Positions 20,221-29,706 are shown, numbered from the stretch's first letter. The stretch: 64,000 nt of DNA from Pseudomonas sp. G34 (GCF_031119625.1 NZ_JAVHZV010000009.1:62001-126000), one strand, 5' to 3'. The notes: generated from the letters alone by a model not told the origin. Program-made: numbers and translations.

Positions 20221-20554
20221 CGCGTGTCCTGGAAAGCCGCTGGCGCTGAGATGAGCAGCACATGCATGTGCGGACAACAACCGGGCGCCTGGGAACACTG
20301 GTCATTGCCTGGGTGCGCTGGGAACATGGCCGCCTGTAAACCTTGCGAGGCCGCTTCAGCGCCGGCCTTGGCGCTCTTTGCGAAGCCGCAGAACGCCAGC
20401 AGCGTGTGAGTCGCTACCTTGCCCAATCGGCGGCGCAGTGGCCGTGCACCCTTTCTCAGTTTGGATTGCGATTTTAGCGAATAGCCTCGGCGAGCAGCCA
20501 TAAGCAAACGTTTGCGAGGTGGCGATCTAGCGGACCAGTTATGGACAACAGGTA
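20221..20554. promoter_or_regulatory. divergent control region, AraC gene / EAL gene
   Basis: This 334-base gap holds no convincing gene. GCACATGCATGTGC at 20258-20271 is a perfect 14-base palindrome near the AraC start. GCAAACGTTTGC at 20505-20516 is a perfect 12-base palindrome 38 bases before the EAL start and looks like a LacI/PurR-family operator (central CG, conserved GCAAAC half-site). Palindromes this short do occur by chance in 64 kb, so the position is the main support. Confidence 0.45.
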
Positions 20555-21370
20555 ATGCCCTCGATGTTTGCCGCGCACCCACTGCTCAATCTGGATGCCC
20601 TTTGCGTGGCCACTGCTGCGGCTGACGAGGTGCGGGTGCGGCATTTCTACCAGCAACTGCAGCGCGGCCGCTTTCACCTGGCCTTCCAGCCGGTCAGGGC
20701 GGCGGCTGATACCGAACGCACGCTCTATCAGGAGGGTCTGTTACGCAGCGACGGCGAGCCCCTGGGCTTCAACCCGTTCGCGGTGCTGGAGCGCCGGCAC
20801 TCGATGCGCCGCCTCGACCACTGCGTCGTCGAGGCGCTTATCGACCTGCTGCAGGGCCATCCGGCGCTGACCCTGGGCTGCAACGTTTCCGCCCAGAGCG
20901 CGACGCTCGATTATCACTGGGAGCAGGTGCTGCAGCGCCTCGCCGACAGCGGCATCGCCTCGCGCCTGGTCATCGAGATCACCGAAAGCTCGGCACCGAT
21001 CAGCCACGATCAGGCCGTGGAATTCGTCCACCAGCTGCGCAGCACTGGCTGCCATGTGGCCATCGACGATTTCGGCTCGGGGTTCGGCACCCTGGCCTTT
21101 ATCCAGCAGGCACAGCCCGACATCATCAAGATCGACCAGGGTTATGTGCAGCGCGCCCGCCGCTCCTCGCTGCATGCCAAGACCCTCCGGCACCTGATAG
21201 GGCTGTGCAACAGCCTGGCCGCCCATGTGGTGGTCGAGGGTATCGAGACCGCGGCCGACCTGGCGATCAGCCGCCAATGCGAGGCCCAGTGGGTGCAGGG
21301 ATTTCTCTTCGCCCGCGCGCAGAAGTTGATCCCAGGGCTCGCTACGCCCTGTGTGCTGCAGGCCGACTGA
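20555..21370 (+). CDS. stand-alone EAL-domain protein, probable c-di-GMP phosphodiesterase
   Basis: The 271-residue protein is an EAL domain from about residue 35 to 262 with no sensor or membrane part. The signature is EGL instead of EAL (YQEGLLR, near residue 59), keeping the catalytic Glu. The other metal and catalytic positions are present: NVSAQS, VIEITESS, AIDDFGSGFG, IIKIDQGYV, VVEGIET and QGFLF. I expect hydrolysis of c-di-GMP, but the Ala-to-Gly change and short N-terminus leave some doubt. It is followed 83 bases later by a chemoreceptor gene. Confidence 0.8.
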   Translation: MPSMFAAHPLLNLDALCVATAAADEVRVRHFYQQLQRGRFHLAFQPVRAAADTERTLYQEGLLRSDGEPLGFNPFAVLERRHSMRRLDHCVVEALIDLLQGHPALTLGCNVSAQSATLDYHWEQVLQRLADSGIASRLVIEITESSAPISHDQAVEFVHQLRSTGCHVAIDDFGSGFGTLAFIQQAQPDIIKIDQGYVQRARRSSLHAKTLRHLIGLCNSLAAHVVVEGIETAADLAISRQCEAQWVQGFLFARAQKLIPGLATPCVLQAD

Positions 21371-21453
21371 ACAGGCGAGTGCGCGCCGATGGCTGCGTGT
21401 AACCCCGCTACCCCATTCCCGAAAGGGCAACCGATAACGAAAGGGCAGGATTG

Positions 21454-23079
21454 ATGTCGCTCAGAAATATGAAAATTGGCTTGCGTGCCGGTATTTGCTT
21501 CGCCGCCCTGGCGACCTTGCTGGTGCTGCTTGGCGTCATCACACTGTCGCAGATGCAGCGCATGGACAGCATGAGCGACGCCATCGAGACCAAGTGGTTT
21601 CCATCCACCCTGGCATTGAACGACCTGGGTGTCTCGGCCATGCGGGTCAGGGCACTGACCTTGCGCTTCTATGCGCTCGACACTGACCAGGCAAGGCGCG
21701 CCGCCCTGCCCGGGCTGGACGCTACCAAGGCGGACCTGGCCAGCGCACAGAGCCGTTACCTGGCGCTGGTCGAGTCCGACGCCGAACGGCTGGTGTTCGA
21801 GCAACTGCTCGGCATCAAGGATCGCTACCTGCAGCACCAGAGTGAGGCGGTCGAGCTGATGCTGCGCGGCGAGCGCATGGCTGCCGGGCAGATTCTCACC
21901 GGGGTGATGGCCGAGGAAGGGGACCTGCTGGTCAGAAAGCTCAAGGAGCTGACCGAGTACAACCGCCAGGGCGCCACGCAGGCCTTTGGCGAGAGCGACG
22001 AGGTGTACGAGCACAGCACCAGTACCGTGGTGCTGGTGGTGATCGTCGCGACGGTGCTGACCATCCTGCTGGCGATCTACCTGACGCGCAGCATCGTCAA
22101 ACCGCTCGGCAGGGCGGTCGAGGTCGCGAAGACCATCGCCGCCGGTGACCTCACCGGTAACGTCGACGACCACGGCCGCGACGAGCCTGCCCAGCTGCTG
22201 CAGGCGCTGGCTGCCATGCAGCGCAGCCTGCGCGACACCCTGCAACGTATCGGCGAATCCTCCAATCAGCTGGCCTCGTCGTCGGAAGAGTTGCATGCGG
22301 TAACCGAAGATGCGACCCGCGGTCTGCACCTGCAGAACGAGGAAATCGAACAGGCGGCCACGGCGGTGAACCAGATGACCGCCACGGTGGAGGAGGTGGC
22401 GCAGAATGCGGTCAGCACCTCCGAAGCGTCGCGCCAGTCGGACCAGACCGCGCGCCTCGGGCAGGATCAGGTGCGCCAGACCGTCGATTCCATCCACCTG
22501 CTGACCCAGGACGTCAACGCTACCTCCGGCGAGATCGGCAAGCTGGCTGGCAACGTCCGCGAGATCAGCCAGGTGGTCACGGTGATTCGCGCGATTGCCG
22601 AGCAGACCAACCTGCTGGCCCTGAACGCCGCCATCGAGGCAGCCAGGGCAGGGGAGCAGGGGCGTGGTTTCGCCGTGGTGGCCGACGAGGTGCGCGCCCT
22701 GGCGCATCGCACCCAGCAGTCGACCCGGGAAATCGAGCAGATGATCGAGGGTATCCAGCGCGGTACCGAACAGGCGGTGGCGGCCATGCACAACAGCAGT
22801 TCACGCGCCGGCGCCACCCTGACCCTGGCCCAGGCCGCGGGGGATGCCCTGGAGGCGATCGTGCAGGCCATCGCCGCGATCACCGAGCGCAACCTGGTGA
22901 TCGCCAGCGCTGCGGAGCAGCAGGCGCAGGTGGCTCGCGAGGTCGATCGCAACCTGGTGAACATTCGCGACCTGTCGCAGCAGACCTCGGCCGGTGCCAA
23001 CCAGACCCGCGCGGCGAGCCAGGAACTGTCGTGCCTGGCGGTCAGCCTCAATGGCCTGGTGACCGCTTTCCGGGTCTGA
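21454..23079 (+). CDS. methyl-accepting chemotaxis protein
   Basis: The 541-residue receptor has a first membrane helix (about 10-30), a periplasmic domain of about 160 residues predicted to be a helical bundle (4HB type), a second membrane helix (about 190-210), a HAMP domain (about 212-265) and a cytoplasmic signalling helix bundle with the conserved hairpin tip [20 protein letters not shown] (about 385-404). The ligand is unknown. GGCAGGA precedes ATG 21454, with TTG 21451 just before. It ends seven bases from the convergent MocR gene, beside the mevalonate locus, so a link to that nutrient is possible but unproven. Confidence 0.93.
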   Translation: MSLRNMKIGLRAGICFAALATLLVLLGVITLSQMQRMDSMSDAIETKWFPSTLALNDLGVSAMRVRALTLRFYALDTDQARRAALPGLDATKADLASAQSRYLALVESDAERLVFEQLLGIKDRYLQHQSEAVELMLRGERMAAGQILTGVMAEEGDLLVRKLKELTEYNRQGATQAFGESDEVYEHSTSTVVLVVIVATVLTILLAIYLTRSIVKPLGRAVEVAKTIAAGDLTGNVDDHGRDEPAQLLQALAAMQRSLRDTLQRIGESSNQLASSSEELHAVTEDATRGLHLQNEEIEQAATAVNQMTATVEEVAQNAVSTSEASRQSDQTARLGQDQVRQTVDSIHLLTQDVNATSGEIGKLAGNVREISQVVTVIRAIAEQTNLLALNAAIEAARAGEQGRGFAVVADEVRALAHRTQQSTREIEQMIEGIQRGTEQAVAAMHNSSSRAGATLTLAQAAGDALEAIVQAIAAITERNLVIASAAEQQAQVAREVDRNLVNIRDLSQQTSAGANQTRAASQELSCLAVSLNGLVTAFRV

Positions 23080-23085
23080 CCCGCG

Positions 23086-24483
23086 TTACCGTGCGCCGAC
23101 AGCCTGTTGCGCTTGGCGCGCCAGGCTGCGGCGGAACGCCGGGTCATCCAGGTAGGCCACATTGAGGCGCGTCCAGGGTACCGGCGTCTGCCGGTTGACG
23201 GCGAAGATCGAGCCCGGTGCAAGCATCACCCCCTGGGTCAGGCAATGTCGTGTCAGGGCGTTGGCGTCGTCGATGCCGGGAAAACGCGCCCACAGATAAA
23301 GGCTTTGCTCCGGCCTGCAGAACACCTCGGCGCCCAGCTCGTCGAGCACTTCGAGGCCGCGTTGCGTGGCGGCGCGCAGGCGATCCTGCAGGCGTGACAG
23401 GTGACGCAGGAAATGCCCCTCGCCGAGGATCACCTCGATGGTGCGCTCGCTGTATTCGGCGCCGCTGTTGTGCAGCAGCATCTTCAGGTCGGCCAGCTCC
23501 TCGATGCGCTGCTTGCTGCCGGCGATGAAGCCGACGCGCAAGGCGGCGGAAATCGATTTGGAAAAGCTGCCCAGGTACAGGGTGCGCTCGCACTGGTTCA
23601 GTGCCGTCAGCTTGGTTGCCGAGCTGGGCTTGAAGTCGGCCATGGCGTCGTTCTCCACCAGCAGCAGGTCGTGCGCTTCGGCAATCTGCAGCAGGCGGTG
23701 GGCCTTGGCGGGGGAGATGTCCGAGCCGGTGGGGTTGTGGCCCACCGACTGCAGGAAGAACAGCCTGGGTCTTGCCCTTTTCAGCACCCGCTCCAATGCA
23801 TCCAGATCCGGTCCGTCAGCCTCCCGCGGTACGCCGAGCATGCGCGCGCCCTGCAACTGCAATTTGCCGAACAGCGGGTAATAGCCGGGGTCTTCGACCA
23901 GCACCGTGTCGCCGGGAATGACGTAGCGGCGGATGATCAGGTCCATACCGTGGTTGGCGCCCAGGGTGGTGACCAGTTGCCGGGGCGAGACGGCGATGCG
24001 GTAGTCCGCCAGCTTCTGCGCCAGGCGCTGGCGCAGGCCGGGGTTGCCCAGCCGTGTGCCGTAGCGAAACAGGGTGGTCACCCCGCCGCGCACCACCTGG
24101 CGGTGGAATTTGTCCAGGCGCATGTCCATCAGCCATTGCACCGGTGGGAAGCCTTCGCCAAGGTGCGAGTGGCCGGGGTCGCGGACGAACTGCTGGCGCA
24201 TCATCCAGATGGTGTCCAGCGCCCTCGTGTAGGGCTGCGCCTCGTCGTCCTCGACACTGGCGCTGACGCTCGTGCAGACGAAGAACCCCTTGCCGTGGCG
24301 TGCCTCCACCAGCCCCTGGGAGGCCAGGTGCTCGTAGGCGGTAATCACCGTGTTCTTGGAGTGCCCGTGCAGGCGCATGTACTCGCGCAGCGAGGGCAGT
24401 TTGCTGCCTGCCGGCAGGGCACCATCGGCAATCTGCCTGGCAATGGCGTCGGCGACTTTCTGGGCGAGGGTCTGTCTGGGCAT
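23086..24483 (-). CDS. MocR-type GntR/aminotransferase-like regulator of the mva locus
   Basis: The 465-residue protein has an N-terminal GntR winged helix (about 1-70, LPSLREYMRLHGHSKNTVITAYEHL) fused to a fold-type I aminotransferase-like domain. The PLP lysine is in LGSFSKSISAALRVGF near residue 308. MocR regulators use PLP and an effector to control a neighbouring gene. It is divergent from mvaA with a 117-base shared control region, so it is the best candidate regulator of the mva operon. In P. mevalonii the described mva activator is LysR-type (MvaR), so a MocR regulator here would be different. Confidence 0.85.
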   Translation of the reverse strand: MPRQTLAQKVADAIARQIADGALPAGSKLPSLREYMRLHGHSKNTVITAYEHLASQGLVEARHGKGFFVCTSVSASVEDDEAQPYTRALDTIWMMRQQFVRDPGHSHLGEGFPPVQWLMDMRLDKFHRQVVRGGVTTLFRYGTRLGNPGLRQRLAQKLADYRIAVSPRQLVTTLGANHGMDLIIRRYVIPGDTVLVEDPGYYPLFGKLQLQGARMLGVPREADGPDLDALERVLKRARPRLFFLQSVGHNPTGSDISPAKAHRLLQIAEAHDLLLVENDAMADFKPSSATKLTALNQCERTLYLGSFSKSISAALRVGFIAGSKQRIEELADLKMLLHNSGAEYSERTIEVILGEGHFLRHLSRLQDRLRAATQRGLEVLDELGAEVFCRPEQSLYLWARFPGIDDANALTRHCLTQGVMLAPGSIFAVNRQTPVPWTRLNVAYLDDPAFRRSLARQAQQAVGAR

Positions 24484-24600
24484 GGCGCAAATCCCTGGGT
24501 ACAGGAATGAAGTGTCCGGGCAAACTGTACCTTCTTTCAGGGATACAGTGAGGATAACGTTCGCCCCAACCAAGAACAAACGACTCCCCGAGGAGCGCCC
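24484..24600. promoter_or_regulatory. shared promoter region of the MocR gene and mvaA
   Basis: GGTACAG at 24498-24504 has an exact inverted copy CTGTACC at 24525-24531, and a related GGATACAG lies at 24541-24548. These three sites are candidate MocR operators between the two divergent genes. AGGAG at 24591-24595 is the mvaA ribosome site. No clear sigma-70 promoter is assigned. Confidence 0.5.
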
Positions 24601-25887
24601 ATGTCGATCGATTCCCGCCTGCCCGATTTCCGTAACCTGTCCCCCGCGCAACGCCTCGAGCATGTGCAGCAATTGCTTGGCCTGTCCGCCGAGGACACCG
24701 CGCTTTTGCGTGACGCCGGTGCGCTGCCGCTGGAGATCGCCGACGGCATGATCGAGAACGTGATCGGCACGTTCGAGCTGCCCTATGCGCTGGCCAGCAA
24801 CTTCCGCATCAACGGCCGGGAGATGCTCATTCCGCTGGTGGTGGAAGAGCCTTCGGTGGTCGCTGCGGCCTCGTTCATGGCCAAGCTGACCCGGCCGGCC
24901 GGTGGTTTCCAGACTTCCAGCAGCGCGCCACTGATGCGTGCCCAGGTACAGATCATCGGTGTCAGCGATCCCTACAACGCGCGCCTCAGCCTGCTGCGCA
25001 ACAAGGACGAGATCATCACCCTGGCCAACAGTAAGGATCAGCTGCTGAACAGCCTGGGCGGCGGTTGCCGTGATATCGAGGTGCACACCTTCATCGACAG
25101 CCCGCGCGGGCCGATGCTGGTCGCGCACCTGATCGTCGACGTGCGCGACGCCATGGGTGCGAACACGGTCAACACCATGGCCGAGGCCGTGGCGCCGCTG
25201 ATGGAACAACTTACGGGCGGCAAGGTGCGCTTGCGCATCCTTTCCAATCTTGCCGATCTGCGCCTGGCGCGGGCCCAGTTGCGGATCGCCCCGGAACACC
25301 TGGATACCGCCGAGTACAAGGGCACGGAGGTCATCGAGGGAGTGATCGATGCCTATACCTTCGCGGCCATCGATCCGTACCGCGCCGCGACCCACAACAA
25401 GGGCATCATGAACGGCATCGACCCGCTGGTGGTGGCTACCGGCAACGACTGGCGGGCCGTGGAGGCGGGCGCCCATGCCTATGCCTGCCGCAATGGTCAT
25501 TACGGCTCCCTGACCACCTGGGAGAAGGATCGCCAAGGCCATCTGGTCGGCACCATCGAGATGCCCATGCCCCTCGGTCTGGTCGGTGGCGCCACCAAGA
25601 CCCACCCACTGGCGCAGCTGTCGTTGCGCATTCTTGGCGTGAAGAGTGCCCAGGAACTGGGCGAGATCGCCGTCGCCGTCGGCCTGGCGCAGAATCTCGG
25701 GGCCTTGCGTGCCCTGGCTACCGAAGGCATCCAGCGCGGCCACATGGCCCTGCATGCGCGCAATATCGCGCTGTCGGCCGGTGCCCGGGGCGATGAGCTG
25801 GACTGGCTGGTCAAACGCATGGTCGAGACCCGCGACGTACGTGCCGACCGCGCCGAGGCGTTGTTGCGCGAAAAGCGCGGGCAATGA
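24601..25887 (+). CDS. mvaA: degradative (class II) HMG-CoA reductase
   Basis: MvaA oxidises mevalonate to HMG-CoA in mevalonate-using bacteria. The 428-residue length equals that of the P. mevalonii enzyme, and the known catalytic residues fall at the same numbers or motifs: Glu83 ([12 protein letters not shown]), Lys267 ([14 protein letters not shown]), Asp283 (ATGNDWRA) and His381 ([11 protein letters not shown]). Asp146 (NSKDQLLN), which selects NADH over NADPH in P. mevalonii, is present, so NAD+ is the expected cofactor. It heads the operon, and its stop overlaps mvaB (ATGA). Confidence 0.96.
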   Translation: MSIDSRLPDFRNLSPAQRLEHVQQLLGLSAEDTALLRDAGALPLEIADGMIENVIGTFELPYALASNFRINGREMLIPLVVEEPSVVAAASFMAKLTRPAGGFQTSSSAPLMRAQVQIIGVSDPYNARLSLLRNKDEIITLANSKDQLLNSLGGGCRDIEVHTFIDSPRGPMLVAHLIVDVRDAMGANTVNTMAEAVAPLMEQLTGGKVRLRILSNLADLRLARAQLRIAPEHLDTAEYKGTEVIEGVIDAYTFAAIDPYRAATHNKGIMNGIDPLVVATGNDWRAVEAGAHAYACRNGHYGSLTTWEKDRQGHLVGTIEMPMPLGLVGGATKTHPLAQLSLRILGVKSAQELGEIAVAVGLAQNLGALRALATEGIQRGHMALHARNIALSAGARGDELDWLVKRMVETRDVRADRAEALLREKRGQ

Positions 25888-26786
25888 GCATGAATGCCGT
25901 ACGGCTGGTGGAGGTCGGTGCGCGGGACGGCCTGCAGAACGAAGCCCTGACCCTGCCGGTCGAGGTGCGCGTGGCGCTGATCGAACGGCTGGTCGCGGCC
26001 GGGCTGCGAACGCTTGAGGCCGGTGCGTTCGTGTCGCCACGCTGGGTGCCGCAGATGGCCGACTCCGACCAGGTGTTGCGCCGCCTCGGGCAACATCCGG
26101 GGGTGACCTACACGGCGCTGGTGCCCAATCTTCAGGGGCTCGATGCCGCACTGCAGGCCGGGTGCCGGGAGGTGGCGGTTTTCGCCGCCGCCTCCGAGGC
26201 GTTTTCGCAGAAGAACATCAACTGCTCGATCGCCGAAAGCCTGCAGCGCTTCCAACCGGTGCTGGGCAAGGCGCTGGAGCAGGGTGTGGCGGTGCGCGGC
26301 TATGTCTCCTGCGTACTCGGTTGCCCGTTCACTGGTGAGGTGCCGGTGGCGGAGGTGGTGCGGGTCGCCCGCGAGCTGCACGCCATGGGCTGCTACGAGA
26401 TCAGCCTTGGCGACACCATCGGCCGAGGTACCCCGGGCAAGGCCAGAGCACTGATCCAGGCCTGCGCCAGCGAGGTGCCGATCACCGCACTGGCCGGGCA
26501 TTTCCACGACACGTACGGCATGGCGGTGGCCAATGTCCAGGCTGCTCTGGAAACCGGGGTAAGGGTGTTCGACAGTTCGGTTTCCGGCCTGGGTGGCTGC
26601 CCGTATTCGCCCGGGGCCACCGGTAATGTGGCGACCGAGGAGCTGGTCTATCTGCTCGAGGGCCAGGGCCTGCCGACCGGTGTGGATCTGTCGGCACTGC
26701 TCGAGGCCGGTGCTTTCATCGACGCCGCGCTGGGTAAACCGTCGGCTTCGAGAGTGGCCACCGCCCTGCGCAACAGGGCGCATTGA
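25884..26786 (+). CDS. mvaB: HMG-CoA lyase
   Basis: MvaB cleaves HMG-CoA to acetoacetate and acetyl-CoA with a divalent cation. This 300-residue TIM-barrel protein shows [12 protein letters not shown] at the start (catalytic Arg-Asp), metal-binding His in GHFHDTYG and the signature [18 protein letters not shown] with the catalytic cysteine. The ATG at 25884 overlaps the mvaA stop; starting instead at ATG 25890 would put that cysteine at 237, the number used for P. mevalonii, so either start is possible. mvaA and mvaB together form the known mevalonate catabolic pair. Confidence 0.95.
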   Translation: MSMNAVRLVEVGARDGLQNEALTLPVEVRVALIERLVAAGLRTLEAGAFVSPRWVPQMADSDQVLRRLGQHPGVTYTALVPNLQGLDAALQAGCREVAVFAAASEAFSQKNINCSIAESLQRFQPVLGKALEQGVAVRGYVSCVLGCPFTGEVPVAEVVRVARELHAMGCYEISLGDTIGRGTPGKARALIQACASEVPITALAGHFHDTYGMAVANVQAALETGVRVFDSSVSGLGGCPYSPGATGNVATEELVYLLEGQGLPTGVDLSALLEAGAFIDAALGKPSASRVATALRNRAH

Positions 26787-26943
26787 GCCAATAGAACAAC
26801 AACCCGGAAAGGGTGCGGGCCCGCTGCGACAGCCATCAGGTCGCATTGCCCGGATCACTCCGTCAACTCACTGTACGAGCGTACCTCGGCTCTTTCATGG
26901 CGGCGCTCTGCGCCCCCGGCGACGTACCGACACAGGAGAACCC

Positions 26944-28182
26944 ATGAGTTCACTGACCGATGCACCGGCGAGCTTCGCCAGAACGGCCGGCCCGCTGAAG
27001 GGCGTGACCATCCTCGACCTGACCCGTGTTGTCGCCGGCCCCTACTGCGCCATGCTGCTGGCCGACATGGGCGCCACGGTGATCAAGATCGAGAACCCCG
27101 CCGATCCCGATCTCACCCGCGAGTTTCCGCCGCTCAGTCGCAGCAGCAGCGAGCCGGTGAGTGGCTTCTTCGCCCAGTTCAACCGCAACAAGATGGCGGT
27201 CGGCCTGGACCTGAAGAAGGCCGAGGGCAAGGCCACCTTCCTGGACATGGTGCGCAAGGCCGATATCGTCATCGAGAACTTTCGGCCCGGCACCATGGCC
27301 AGGCTGGGGCTGGGCTACGAGGTGCTCAGGGAGGTCAATCCAGCCATCGTGTTCACCGCCATCAGTGGCTTCGGCCAGTACGGCCCGAACTCGCTGCGCC
27401 CGGCATTCGACAGCAGCGCCCAGGCCAGCGGCGGGCTGTGGTCGATGAATGGCACGGTTGAAGAGCCGATGCGCGTGGGCACGGTGCTGGGTGACCTGTC
27501 CGCTGCGCTGTATGCGGCCATCGGTACCCTCGGCGCATTGCGTGAAGCGGAGCGCACCGGCCTGGGCCAGCTGGTGGACGTGTCGCAGCAGGATTCGATC
27601 GTCTCGCTCACCGAAAACGCGCTGGTGACCTACACCGAAACCGGCAAGGTCACGGTGCCCGAGGGCAATGGCCATCCGTTCGTGCGTCCCTACGGACGCT
27701 ACGCCTGCAAGGATGGCTACGTGTTCTTCGGTGCCTACACCGACAAGTTCTGGCGCGAGGCCTGCCTGACCTTCGGTGACGAGGCGACGGCCTCGGACCC
27801 TGAGCTCGACAGCATGGCCAAGCGCTTCGAAACCGACGTCTACCTGCGCAAGGTCAAGCCTGCCGTGGAGCGCTGGCTCGGCGCCCACACCAAGGCCGAA
27901 CTGGAAGCCATGACCGGTGATCGCTTTCCATTGTCGCCGATCAAGAGCATCGATGAAGTGGTGGCCGATCCCCACCTGCGCGAACGCGACATGCTGGTGC
28001 CGGTCGATTGTCAGGGTGCCCGCTTCGAGGTTTTCGGCAACCCGATCAAACTCTCCGGTGGCACCCTGGAACGCGGCGCCAGCGCCCCCGCGGTCGGCGA
28101 GCACAACGCCTCCATCTATCGCCAGTGGCTGGGCCTGGACGAAGCCGAATACGCCGAGCTGGTCAGGCTGGGGGTGATCTGA
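26944..28182 (+). CDS. class III (CaiB/BaiF family) CoA-transferase
   Basis: The 412-residue protein has the family opening GVTILDLTRVVAGPYCAMLLADMGA and the catalytic aspartate near residue 156 in RPAFDSSAQASGG. Family III enzymes move CoA between carboxylic acids through an aspartyl-CoA anhydride; human SUGCT in this family uses succinyl-CoA with glutarate or 3-hydroxy-3-methylglutarate. Beside mvaAB, activation of free HMG, 3-methylglutaconate or a similar diacid is the likely role (inference). It lies 157 bases after mvaB; ACAGGAGA precedes the ATG. Its stop overlaps the next start. Confidence 0.88.
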   Translation: MSSLTDAPASFARTAGPLKGVTILDLTRVVAGPYCAMLLADMGATVIKIENPADPDLTREFPPLSRSSSEPVSGFFAQFNRNKMAVGLDLKKAEGKATFLDMVRKADIVIENFRPGTMARLGLGYEVLREVNPAIVFTAISGFGQYGPNSLRPAFDSSAQASGGLWSMNGTVEEPMRVGTVLGDLSAALYAAIGTLGALREAERTGLGQLVDVSQQDSIVSLTENALVTYTETGKVTVPEGNGHPFVRPYGRYACKDGYVFFGAYTDKFWREACLTFGDEATASDPELDSMAKRFETDVYLRKVKPAVERWLGAHTKAELEAMTGDRFPLSPIKSIDEVVADPHLRERDMLVPVDCQGARFEVFGNPIKLSGGTLERGASAPAVGEHNASIYRQWLGLDEAEYAELVRLGVI

Positions 28183-28640
28183 TGACGGATCTGATCAGCG
28201 ATGCGGCCCGGCGCAGTATCGGCACCTCGCTGCCGCCGTCGCGCTTCGAGGTGAACCGTAACGACATCAAAAAATATGCGGTGGCCACCGGGCAGCGTCA
28301 GCGCCGTTATCTCGATGGTGACGAAGCGCCGCTGCTGTTCCTGTTCAGCGCGATGATGCCGGTGCTGCCGCTGGAGCAACTGCTCGAGGACGGGCACAAG
28401 CCCGACGATGCGCTGCTTCCCGAGTTGCCGCTCAAGCGCATCATGGCCGGCGGCAGCGAGTACCAGGTGCACCGCAGGATCTTCGCCGGCGACGTGCTGT
28501 TGTGCCGGCAGACCCTGCTGGACATCTACCAGAAACAGGGCGCCGAAGGGCCGCTGATCTTTCTGGTGTTCGAGAACCGTTTTGCAACCGAAGCGGGCGA
28601 GCCGGTGGTGACCGAACGCCTGACCCGGATCGCGAGGTGA
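28182..28640 (+). CDS. MaoC-like hydratase, N-terminal-type hot-dog subunit
   Basis: This 152-residue protein resembles the non-catalytic N-terminal hot-dog half of two-domain enoyl/mesaconyl-CoA hydratases (RFEVNRNDIKKYAVATGQ near residue 22, then AGGSEYQVHRRIFAGDVL near 88). It lacks the catalytic Asp/His motif. Its start codon overlaps the CoA-transferase stop and the next gene, 3 bases on, encodes the catalytic-type half. The two probably form a heterodimer. The substrate is not shown by the sequence; 3-methylglutaconyl-CoA/HMG-CoA fits the neighbourhood. Confidence 0.75.
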   Translation: MTDLISDAARRSIGTSLPPSRFEVNRNDIKKYAVATGQRQRRYLDGDEAPLLFLFSAMMPVLPLEQLLEDGHKPDDALLPELPLKRIMAGGSEYQVHRRIFAGDVLLCRQTLLDIYQKQGAEGPLIFLVFENRFATEAGEPVVTERLTRIAR

Positions 28641-28642
28641 GC

Positions 28643-29053
28643 ATGGCCAGGCAGATGATCAGAGCAGGCCAGCGGCTGCCCGAGCGCGAGTACCGGCCCG
28701 GCACCGTGCAGCTGTTTCTGTATAACGCGGCGATCTGGAATGCCCACCGTATCCACTATGACCTGCCCTATGCCCAGCAGCGCGAGGGGCACCCGGCGCT
28801 CTTGGTGGACGGCCCGTTGCAGGGCGACTGGCTGACCCAACTGGTGTACGACTGGATGGAGGAGGGCGACGAACTGCTGAGCTTCCAATACAGCAATCGA
28901 CGCGCCGGTTATGTGGGCGATGTGCTGACCGCCGCCGGCGAAATCGTCGCGGTAGAGGCCGGGCGAGTGAACCTGGCGCTGCGCCTGAGCAACCAGACGG
29001 GCCAGGTGATCACCCGGGGAGGCGCCAGCGTACGCCTTGCCGGCGCGGCATGA
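28643..29053 (+). CDS. MaoC-like hydratase, catalytic hot-dog subunit
   Basis: This 136-residue protein matches the C-terminal catalytic half of mesaconyl-C4-CoA-hydratase-like enzymes. The signature is the WNAHRIHYDLPYA stretch (about residues 26-38), holding the hydratase His, followed by REGHPALLVDGPLQ. GAGGTGA across the upstream stop serves ATG 28643. With the preceding gene it looks like a split version of a normally fused two-hot-dog protein. It could hydrate 3-methylglutaconyl-CoA to HMG-CoA, feeding MvaB (inference). Confidence 0.78.
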   Translation: MARQMIRAGQRLPEREYRPGTVQLFLYNAAIWNAHRIHYDLPYAQQREGHPALLVDGPLQGDWLTQLVYDWMEEGDELLSFQYSNRRAGYVGDVLTAAGEIVAVEAGRVNLALRLSNQTGQVITRGGASVRLAGAA

Positions 29054-29169
29054 CCAACAGCGACACAGGCGCCATGGCCGGCACCTGCAGTGCACACGAA
29101 ACCGACCTTGCGGTCGTCAACCAGCTGCTTCCTCGATAACAACAAGAGCCCGAAAGGGCGGGGGACACC

Positions 29170-29706
29170 ATGAGCCAAGAGCTTGCCAGAATCGCCGCGA
29201 CACCGCCCAGCGCGGACGCGGCGCGTAACACCGACAACCTCTACGAGGTGTGGGGCGATACCGTCGATGCCCGGCACCTGGTGCTGGCCATCATCGTCAG
29301 CGCCATCGTCAGCCTGGGTGCCTATGGGCTGGCGCTGTTGATACTCGGCGGCCTGGTCGAGTCGGCGCAGATGGCCAAGGCCTACGCCATGCTCTTCGGC
29401 ATTCTCGGTTGCCTGGGCGGTGGGGCGATCAGTGCGATGCTGTTCAAACCCAAGCGCGATGTGGTCGAGCACGTGGCGGATCCGGCTTTTCGCGAGCAGG
29501 TGGTGGGTGACCTGCTCAAGGAATACGGCAGCCTCGGCCGTCTCGAGGACACCTCGCCCGAGGTGGTCGCCGAGCTCCACGAACTCGGCCTCTATGAGCT
29601 GTTCCGGGATGCCCAGGCCCGGGAAGAACAGGCGCGTGACAATGGCCCCGTCGAAGCCGATGCGGACACGCGCGATGCCCTGGCGCTGAGCGGAGGGCGT
29701 TCGTGA
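29170..29706 (+). CDS. TctB-like small membrane subunit of the transporter
   Basis: The 178-residue protein has two hydrophobic segments (about residues 38-63 and 70-95), with charged cytoplasmic tails and a long acidic C-terminal region. Its position directly before a TctA-like gene, with overlapping stop/start (TGATG), suggests it is the small membrane subunit, but it has only about half the four helices expected of TctB, so homology is uncertain. AAAGGGCGGGGGAC lies before ATG. 116 bases separate it from the hydratase pair. Confidence 0.6.
   Translation: MSQELARIAATPPSADAARNTDNLYEVWGDTVDARHLVLAIIVSAIVSLGAYGLALLILGGLVESAQMAKAYAMLFGILGCLGGGAISAMLFKPKRDVVEHVADPAFREQVVGDLLKEYGSLGRLEDTSPEVVAELHELGLYELFRDAQAREEQARDNGPVEADADTRDALALSGGRS

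Noticed and set aside
23086..24483. MocR gene as a plain aminotransferase
   Set aside because: The N-terminal GntR winged helix and position divergent to the mva operon fit a regulator.
24484..26151. Upstream extension of the MocR frame across mvaA
   Set aside because: The frame is open to 26151, but the GntR domain starts at ATG 24483 and the extension is antisense to mvaA.
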